The notes beneath the pieces are model-generated. The model saw only the letters and a program-made list of their open reading frames with translations, was not told the origin of the DNA and did no database searches. Source: Paenibacillus alvei DSM 29 (GTDB lineage Bacteria; Bacillota; Bacilli; Paenibacillales; Paenibacillaceae). From it: 64,000 nucleotides of DNA. The translations under genes were made by a program, and so were the position numbers. The DNA lies in contig NZ_AMBZ01000005.1 in the NCBI RefSeq assembly GCF_000293805.1, forward strand, positions 1 to 64,000, given 5' to 3'. This document shows positions 59,601 through 64,000 of this stretch, in pieces (within the stretch, counting starts at the first letter, position 1; every line of letters starts with the position of its first letter).

Positions 59601-60573
59601 TGTAAATCCATATTCCTCCGCCAGGTTGCTTAATAAAGTCGTGTTCAGTCTTCGCTGTCAGCTGCTTGGCCGTATCTCCCAAAGGTTGATAGGTTGCTTT
59701 GGCCGTATTCACCACCGTTTTCGTATCGCCAGTGCTCGGATCAATCACCTTATCTTTAGGATACAAAACCGTCACGAGTATACTTTTGGAACGCTCCGTT
59801 ATTTTCTCCTTATTGAGCTCCTTCGCATCAATTTTCCATGTTAAGGTCTGGCCCTGTATGGAATCAGGCGCGGGGGCTGCCTTAGAGAATTCGGCTTCAG
59901 GCGGCAGAATGTCGGTAATCACTACATGGTCAATGTTGAGATTGCCGTCTTTGTCTGCCGGATTCTTGTTGTCCTTCAGCATAATTTCATAGACGACTTC
60001 ATTTCCTGGCTGCGGCTTCACGCCTTCAACGGGTACGATTCGCTCCTTAGTAAGTGCCCAGTCCGCGGATGCCTTCCCTGTAACGGTTACAGGGTTCGAT
60101 TCGACCTGTAAGCTTCCGGAACGTTGGTTAAATGTCGCAGTTGTCGTTCCAGCAGTCCCGTTAGGCGTTGTGTGATTAGGGAAATAAGCCTTCACCTGCA
60201 GTTTTCCCGTCGCGCCAGATGAAGTAGGATTCTTGAATGTAAACGTCACTTTATCCATGCCGTCCATATTCTCATGCTTACTTACAACATGTTCAGAACC
60301 CTGCACTTCCTCGAACACGATGCCTTTAGGCAAGGGAAGCACAATTTCCGCATTGGAATAGTCCTCTGTCGTACTGGATAGGCTGTACTCAATTGTGTAG
60401 GTAAATGTCGCTCCTGTGAGCACTGTGTCCATACTGCTGCTTAATCGCAATTGAATTCCTCGTGAGTCGTTACCTGTTGCGTTCGCATGCGCCGTGACAG
60501 GCAGGAGCACTGTGTTCAAGATGAGCAACAGCGCCCATATGGACGCCTGCGCCCTTCTTAGTGTCCTCCTCAA
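56635..60573 (-). CDS. LPXTG-anchored surface protein with DUF11 and SdrD B-like domains
   Basis: The 1312-residue protein has a signal peptide (RAQASIWALLLILNTVLLPVTAHA), several DUF11/isopeptide-type adhesin domains (about 30-880), and two SdrD B-like domains (starting near 889, GEIGDYVWYDENGNGIQDEG, and 1018, GAIGKYVWIDTNGNG) with Ca-binding DxNGNG loops. A Pro/Asp/Glu wall-spanning linker and the sortase signal LPQTG (1277) follow, then a membrane helix and RKK tail. Sortase links it to the cell wall. The TTG start at 60573 has AAAGGAG upstream. The second B domain holds a 9-residue repeat insertion. Confidence 0.92.
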   Translation of the reverse strand: MRRTLRRAQASIWALLLILNTVLLPVTAHANATGNDSRGIQLRLSSSMDTVLTGATFTYTIEYSLSSTTEDYSNAEIVLPLPKGIVFEEVQGSEHVVSKHENMDGMDKVTFTFKNPTSSGATGKLQVKAYFPNHTTPNGTAGTTTATFNQRSGSLQVESNPVTVTGKASADWALTKERIVPVEGVKPQPGNEVVYEIMLKDNKNPADKDGNLNIDHVVITDILPPEAEFSKAAPAPDSIQGQTLTWKIDAKELNKEKITERSKSILVTVLYPKDKVIDPSTGDTKTVVNTAKATYQPLGDTAKQLTAKTEHDFIKQPGGGIWIYKQIWSGQEKELSEGQEVSFFIGGVGNAANVSLNQAVMTDMTPKGMKLQYIRIPAFDGADKDEYEIQYTSKRTPEERDWKTWKGLSFKTKHELLAAELNADIQGIRLVLGDVPVAFRPQDVLELRYQLTSYDSVKHDDYKYGDFPRLTEKYPKDDFTYLDKNNGLPTNEEAKQHPKQWKQTINYASMEYSFNGEKTEYLTGVKVLAVDKRPLLEVDKTVVRGKSTSPGGTVTYKIVATNASPIDVPFHDPVVTDLLPKELEYVPDSLKLEPINGKQVPAPAFSEAKEDQQGRTPITWAWGMNGNNSLTLQKGEALTFTFEARVKPDTPTGEVYNEVEVTSERHNYINGLTNFKNQRYKQEDGKWYVYNGDKIDVNGIDSLVSEKWVLGDLDNGQWSKYPNIGNAAPGGEIKYKISITNRGSIGVKNLLIVDALPHIGDHGVIDKTPRGSKWTPILKEPILPSNGVTVYYSIDEAVSMSGGNWDKEPPQDISKVRALKFEFASDVILAPGQSKELTWTMRAPVDAPAGGDQIAWNSFGYTATSVISDIAMLPAEPLKVGIKIKGDPKGEIGDYVWYDENGNGIQDEGQDHGVNGVRVDLHRESDGKVIQTTVTGNNHEGQPGYYLFTGLDAGKYYVTFHLPEGYDAFTVKDAITNPGRNSKANVEGRTDVITLGQGGKNHDIDAGLIKKDIPSIPGKGAIGKYVWIDTNGNGIQDENGTGLNGVVVELYNYNNAKLATTVTHSVYYSSVTNSVYDPTVTGSVYDPGVTDYVYQPGYYLFNDLDVSTYKVRFIAPEGYSFTKRHQGDNRVLDSDADSNGWSDNIVLTAERPRDLTIDAGLIVRTVNPNPDPEPGTGGSTNPGGSTNPGSPIEPGKPGIQEPTTIPGTIVEPRPGNPDGETNPNPGEATEPDDDTKPDKGQGTDEKPDEGTNEEEADGTELGGKHDVDQQPNRPGVLPQTGEQAPIEPIIGMFLCIAAVIMWGLRKKAAADR
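57305..57390 (-). repeat. 27-bp tandem repeat within the second SdrD B-like domain
   Basis: Units start at 57305, 57332, 57359 and 57386, exactly 27 bp apart. They encode SVYDPTVTG-like nonapeptides (NSVYDPTVT, GSVYDPGVT and variants). Only the ends of the units vary, so the array may expand and contract by slippage. Confidence 0.85.
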
Positions 60574-60745
60574 ATCGATCTCTTCTCCTTTCTGTAAATA
60601 AATTTGAGCCGTCCGTTTAGGAATCTATCCACACGTACGACTTCCTTCCTATCCTAATCAATGGCACTGAACAAATTCTGAATGAAGGAGGAGGAATCTT
60701 AAGCGATATGCAAAGATAGGGGAAAAATGCGAAGACAAAAAATAA

Positions 60746-60763
60746 GGCAGGCGATTGCCTGCC
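60746..60763 (-). terminator. Terminator of sdaAA
   Basis: GGCAGGC-AATC-GCCTGCC on the minus strand is followed by TTATTTTTTG. It lies 83 bp after the sdaAA stop. The rest of the gap up to 60573 shows no other feature. Confidence 0.85.
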
Positions 60764-60845
60764 ATTGCCATACATGAAAGTAACGCTGAACTTCATCCCA
60801 TGGCATATAAACCAAGCATGCGTTCAGGGGATTTTGGCGTTTGCG

Positions 60846-61715
60846 CTATTGGCTCAACACACGCTTTTCCAGCTTGCGGCCGGTCGGCGTGTTGGCCAGA
60901 CCGCCTCCAGCAGTTTCACGGTAGGCGCTTGGCATGGAACGTCCAACTTCATACATGGCCATAATCACCTCATCGGCCGGTATTCTGCTCTTGATGCCGG
61001 CTAAAGCCATATCCGCGGCTACGACCGCCGATGAGGCACCGACTCCGTTCCGCTTCACGCAAGGGACTTCTACAAGGCCTGCTACCGGATCACATACTAA
61101 TCCCAACATATTCTTGAGTGCAATCGCCATCGCTTCTGCCGATTGCTTTGGCGTTCCGCCTGCCATTTCTACGACAGCCGCAGCAGCCATTCCCGTTGCG
61201 GATCCAACCTCTGCTTGGCAGCCGCCAGCCGCGCCCGCGATGCAGGCGTTATTCGCGATTACGAATCCAAAGGCGCCTGCTGTAAATAGAAATTCAAGCA
61301 TTTGCTCCCGCGTAGGGTTCAGCTTCTCCTTGACGGCGAACAAAACCCCTGGAACGACGCCTGCCGAACCTGCGGTCGGATTGGCGCAGATGATGCCCAT
61401 GGCCGCATTTACTTCGTTGGTAGCAACAGCCTTGCTAACTGCATCAAGTACGAGGGATCCAGCTAATGCATTGCCACTGGCTATATATTGTTGAAGGAGG
61501 AGTGCATCCCCTCCGGTCAAGCCGGAGAGAGACCGGACTCCTTTTAATCCTTTCTCGATGGCCTGCTCCATCACGGTCAGATTGGCATCCATCGCCTTCA
61601 TGATTTCTTCTTCCGTCTGCTGCCGAAGCGATACTTCTCTCTCCAGCATCACGCGGGATATTTTACACTGCCTCTCTTCGGCCAACCGGACAAGCTCTGC
61701 TACGCTATGGAACAT
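60846..61715 (-). CDS. sdaAA: L-serine dehydratase, iron-sulfur type, alpha subunit
   Basis: The 289-residue subunit begins MFHSVAELVRLAEERQCKIS at ATG 61715 (AAGGAGGG upstream). It contains NPTAGSAGVVPGVLFAV, NNACIAGAAGGCQAEVGSA and LGLVCDPVAGLVEVPC, whose Cys residues bind the 4Fe-4S cluster that deaminates L-serine to pyruvate and ammonia. It overlaps sdaAB by 16 bp, and both are needed for activity. Confidence 0.95.
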   Translation of the reverse strand: MFHSVAELVRLAEERQCKISRVMLEREVSLRQQTEEEIMKAMDANLTVMEQAIEKGLKGVRSLSGLTGGDALLLQQYIASGNALAGSLVLDAVSKAVATNEVNAAMGIICANPTAGSAGVVPGVLFAVKEKLNPTREQMLEFLFTAGAFGFVIANNACIAGAAGGCQAEVGSATGMAAAAVVEMAGGTPKQSAEAMAIALKNMLGLVCDPVAGLVEVPCVKRNGVGASSAVVAADMALAGIKSRIPADEVIMAMYEVGRSMPSAYRETAGGGLANTPTGRKLEKRVLSQ

Positions 61716-62407
61716 GATTGCCCTCCTTCCGCGCCCGTGCGCTGGTAGGTTTGCACTTGCCATATTTCTTTTATATGGGGGAGCGCATGCATGCGATTGA
61801 TCACTGCCACATCAACCGCTTGGTCAAGCTCGATGGCCATCAAGGCGCTCTCGCCTTTACCTGAACGGGACACTTCCATATATCCGATATTTATATGATG
61901 CTGTGCAAGCAGCGAGGTTACATTTGCAACGGCACCCTGCTTGTCCTCATGCAGGACGAGCATGGCTGGAACTCTGCCGGCTGGGTTCGGATCCAATTGT
62001 ACGACTTCGCGGATTTCCATGCTTCCTCCGCCGATTGACACGCCGACGACCTCGATCGCGCCGCGCTTGTCCCGCAACGTGAGGCGTGCCGTATTCGGAT
62101 GCTCGCTCTCCTCCTCCGATGTCACGAAAGTAATGCGGACGCCCTGCTCTTCTGCGATGCTGAGGGCATTCGGAATTCGTTCGTCTGACGTATCAAAGTC
62201 CAAGATTCCGCTTACGATTGCCATATCGGTCCCATGGCCTTTGTACGTTTTCGCAAATGAACCGTATAAGGTAACCGTGACGGATTCTGGCAGTCGTCCG
62301 AACAGATTGCGGGCTGCGCGTCCAATTCGGTTGGCTCCTGCCGTATGCGAGCTGGATGGGCCGATCATGATAGGGCCAATAATATCAAATACAGATGTGA
62401 ACGGCAT
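61700..62407 (-). CDS. sdaAB: L-serine dehydratase, iron-sulfur type, beta subunit
   Basis: The 235-residue protein has the IMIGPSSSHTAGANRIGRAARNLFG motif of SdaAB and a C-terminal ACT domain (PAMLVLHEDKQGAVANVTSLLAQHHINIGYMEVSRS), which probably senses serine. Its 3' end overlaps sdaAA. The EIIC-like membrane protein gene lies 67 bp upstream in the same direction. Confidence 0.95.
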   Translation of the reverse strand: MPFTSVFDIIGPIMIGPSSSHTAGANRIGRAARNLFGRLPESVTVTLYGSFAKTYKGHGTDMAIVSGILDFDTSDERIPNALSIAEEQGVRITFVTSEEESEHPNTARLTLRDKRGAIEVVGVSIGGGSMEIREVVQLDPNPAGRVPAMLVLHEDKQGAVANVTSLLAQHHINIGYMEVSRSGKGESALMAIELDQAVDVAVINRMHALPHIKEIWQVQTYQRTGAEGGQSCSIA

Positions 62408-62474
62408 AATAATTCCCCCCTTACAAAGGAATTGATGGATGACTGAGACTATTTTTGTTATATCTTGTTCTGGT

Positions 62475-63536
62475 TTACGCCACTTCAGTGCCGGCTGCGG
62501 CTGCAGGCTTAGGAGAAAGCGCGGTTCCGCGAATCTCAGCGACCGTGCGGATCTTACATTTTTTGAAGATCAGCGAGCCGATGTAACCTGCCGTGATGCC
62601 GCATAGTGCGCAAAGGGCTGCCGCAATCGTTACCGTCAGCGGATCGTTGAAGCCGTACATCACCATGAGTCCCGCAATTGGGGTTGCAGTACCTGTCGCA
62701 TTATTCGTCAGATTGAACAAAGCTACGACGACCCCAGCCATCGCTCCTCCCAAGAAGTTGGTTACATATACCGGAATCGGATTGGCTGATATGATGTCTG
62801 CTTGCGTTAATGGTTCAATCGCTACCGCAATCGTGTCTCTCCGGTCACCAAACTTCATACGATGGAAAAAGACGAAGTTCATGAAGGATGATCCCATGAC
62901 GGACAAAGCTCCGATGGCCATCGGCAAGCCCGTAAGTCCCAGCATGGCAGTCAGCGCCATCGAGCTGAGCGGTGCGGTTGCGACGACGGTTATAACTCCA
63001 CCGAGCACGATACCCATAACGATTGGGTTATCATTTGCTGCCGTTGTAATGATGCCGCCAATATTAAGCAGTGTTGCATTGACTACTGGCGTTGCTATGT
63101 TTGCTACAAATCTAACAAGCGGTGCGGCAACGATGATGCATACGATGAGATCTAGTCCGTCCGGAACTTTCTTCTCGATTAGTTTGACAAGGAACGATAC
63201 GAGATAACCGGCAATGAAGCCAGGCAGCAATCCTGTTCCCGCACACGCTGCCCCCAGCAGCAGAGCATAGACGGGGGAAACGCCCATTGCGAGCGCTACC
63301 AATGCGGCTGCGACCACACCGCCCATACTGCCGGAAGCGAGCCCAACCTCTTTGGCAAGACTGAAGCCAAACAAATCGCCACCTACATAACTTTGAAATG
63401 CTTCTACCAAAAAACTGGCAACTGCCGCACTTGCCAAGGCCCCCATTGCCTTCATGCCGTTAGGCGCTTTAAAGCTGAAAAGGGAGAAAAGGGACAATAC
63501 GAGCAATAGTAGGGCTGTACCGATTACGATGTCCAT
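62475..63536 (-). CDS. PTS EIIC-like membrane transporter linked to serine dehydratase
   Basis: From ATG 63536 (GAAGGAGGAG upstream) the 353-residue protein has about ten membrane helices and fits the PTS_EIIC_2 family: IGTALLLLVLSLFSLFSFKAPNGMKAMGALA..., then ANDNPIVMGIVLGGVITVVATAPLSSMALTAMLG. These stand-alone EIIC-like proteins lack IIA and IIB domains and usually occur beside sdaAB/sdaAA, so serine (or a precursor) is a better guess for the substrate than a sugar. A cre-like site lies 35 bp upstream. Confidence 0.8.
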   Translation of the reverse strand: MDIVIGTALLLLVLSLFSLFSFKAPNGMKAMGALASAAVASFLVEAFQSYVGGDLFGFSLAKEVGLASGSMGGVVAAALVALAMGVSPVYALLLGAACAGTGLLPGFIAGYLVSFLVKLIEKKVPDGLDLIVCIIVAAPLVRFVANIATPVVNATLLNIGGIITTAANDNPIVMGIVLGGVITVVATAPLSSMALTAMLGLTGLPMAIGALSVMGSSFMNFVFFHRMKFGDRRDTIAVAIEPLTQADIISANPIPVYVTNFLGGAMAGVVVALFNLTNNATGTATPIAGLMVMYGFNDPLTVTIAAALCALCGITAGYIGSLIFKKCKIRTVAEIRGTALSPKPAAAAGTEVA

Positions 63537-63570
63537 ACGTGAAGCTCCTCCTTCATGGGTACATATTAGT

Positions 63571-63584
63571 GGTAACCGCTTACA
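63571..63584. promoter_or_regulatory. CcpA cre-like site
   Basis: Read on the minus strand, TGTAAGCGGTTACC matches the cre consensus TGWAANCGNTNWCA at 13 of 14 positions. It lies 35 bp before the start codon, in a position that fits carbon catabolite repression of the serine operon. Confidence 0.55.
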
Positions 63585-64000
63585 AAACATTTAAGGCGCA
63601 TTTTTACTGCTACATGATTGATTAAATAAAATTTTTAATTAATGATTAATTAACTCAAAAATAATTGAGTTTATCAACTACAACTTGATTGTATCAACTT
63701 TTTTTCAATTACACAATTCTTTTATACGTATTTTCGGAAATTGACGCAATTTACCATAACTAAGCAATTTGCCATGGATAATGATTCAAGGGATAAAGGA
63801 GCAAAACAAAAAGGGAAACGCTTTAATCCCTTTAAATGAGCGTGTCTTCCTATTAATATAGGGACTTCAGTACAACTAATATCGGTGGATGGTTTTGGTA
63901 GTAAAAAAGAAACGGGGATTGATTGAGGCTGGAGTTAGCGTTATGATAATAGTAATTCATCATTACTGTATGTTGATTCAATCAACTTTAGTTTATATGA
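63585..64000. other. AT-rich region upstream of the serine operon
   Basis: The stretch 63600-63740 is very AT-rich with repeated TTAATTAA-like and TTGATTGTATCAA-like elements, probably promoter and operator DNA. A terminator lies at 63810-63833. From 63950 on an open plus-strand frame (ATG after GGAG) runs to the window edge but is too short to call. Confidence 0.4.
63810..63833 (-). terminator. Terminator of a gene to the right of the window
   Basis: AAAGGGA and TCCCTTT form the stem, and the minus strand continues TTTTTGTTTT. It would end a leftward gene that starts beyond 64000. Confidence 0.65.

Overview
The window looks like chromosome of a low-to-mid GC, endospore-forming member of the Bacillota, most probably Paenibacillaceae (Paenibacillus-like). 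The support is a gamma-type SASP-like gene, liaFSR, LipL-type lipoylation, GlnR-, Rex- and CcpA-like sites, an LPXTG surface protein, and several lipoproteins and anti-sigma-type ectodomains. The species is an inference from gene content. No rRNA, tRNA or CRISPR array was found.

Layout. (1) 1-10660 is the right-hand part of a temperate siphovirus-type prophage. Leftward early genes run DnaC-like loader, replisome organizer, HNH-like, SSB, ERF, Gp157, small ORFs and two antirepressor modules. They are followed by a divergent cro/cI switch, an ImmA-like peptidase and a tyrosine integrase. The prophage ends inside the 5' part of a MocR/GntR-type gene, whose remainder must lie beyond the left edge. 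(2) 10.8-17.6 kb: cydAB with Rex- and Fnr-like sites, a collapsed AKR/LysR pair, lipL, and an oxalate decarboxylase gene with a frameshift. (3) 17.7-24.1 kb: an operon led by an ECF sigma/anti-sigma pair that carries two sugar-type ABC permeases, an HlyD/RND-like adaptor, a solute-binding lipoprotein and a second lipoprotein, with no ATPase. (4) 24.4-34.6 kb: a secreted protein and then a maltodextrin locus (two tandem esterases, LacI regulator, GH13 enzyme, MalG, MalF, MalE) with two matching CTTAAAC/GTTTAAG operators. (5) 34.7-37.8 kb: glnA with a GlnR box, and aroF. (6) 38-44.4 kb: an array of five paralogous secreted DUF4367-like proteins, one DUF4179-like secreted protein and an orphan BlaI repressor. 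Four promoters here share TGTCACA-N15/16-TTGTT, and several units end in related terminators. (7) 44.7-54.2 kb: ispH, a two-component system next to htrA, liaFSR, a SASP-like gene and a 3D-domain protein. (8) 54.3-60.6 kb: a PadR/MFS efflux pair behind a large double-dyad operator, and a 1312-residue LPXTG adhesin with SdrD B-type repeats. (9) 60.8-63.6 kb: serine dehydratase sdaAB/sdaAA with an EIIC-like membrane protein.

Two regions are the best candidates for undescribed biology. One is the paralogous secreted array with its common ECF-like promoter. The other is the sigma/anti-sigma operon that joins ABC importer parts to an efflux-type adaptor.

Caution: at least six genes (cI, lysR, oxdC, the adaptor gene, malE and one DUF4367-like gene) are broken by single-base indels, mostly one missing base in an A-run. 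This is the signature of consensus error as much as of decay, so these genes may be intact in the real genome.
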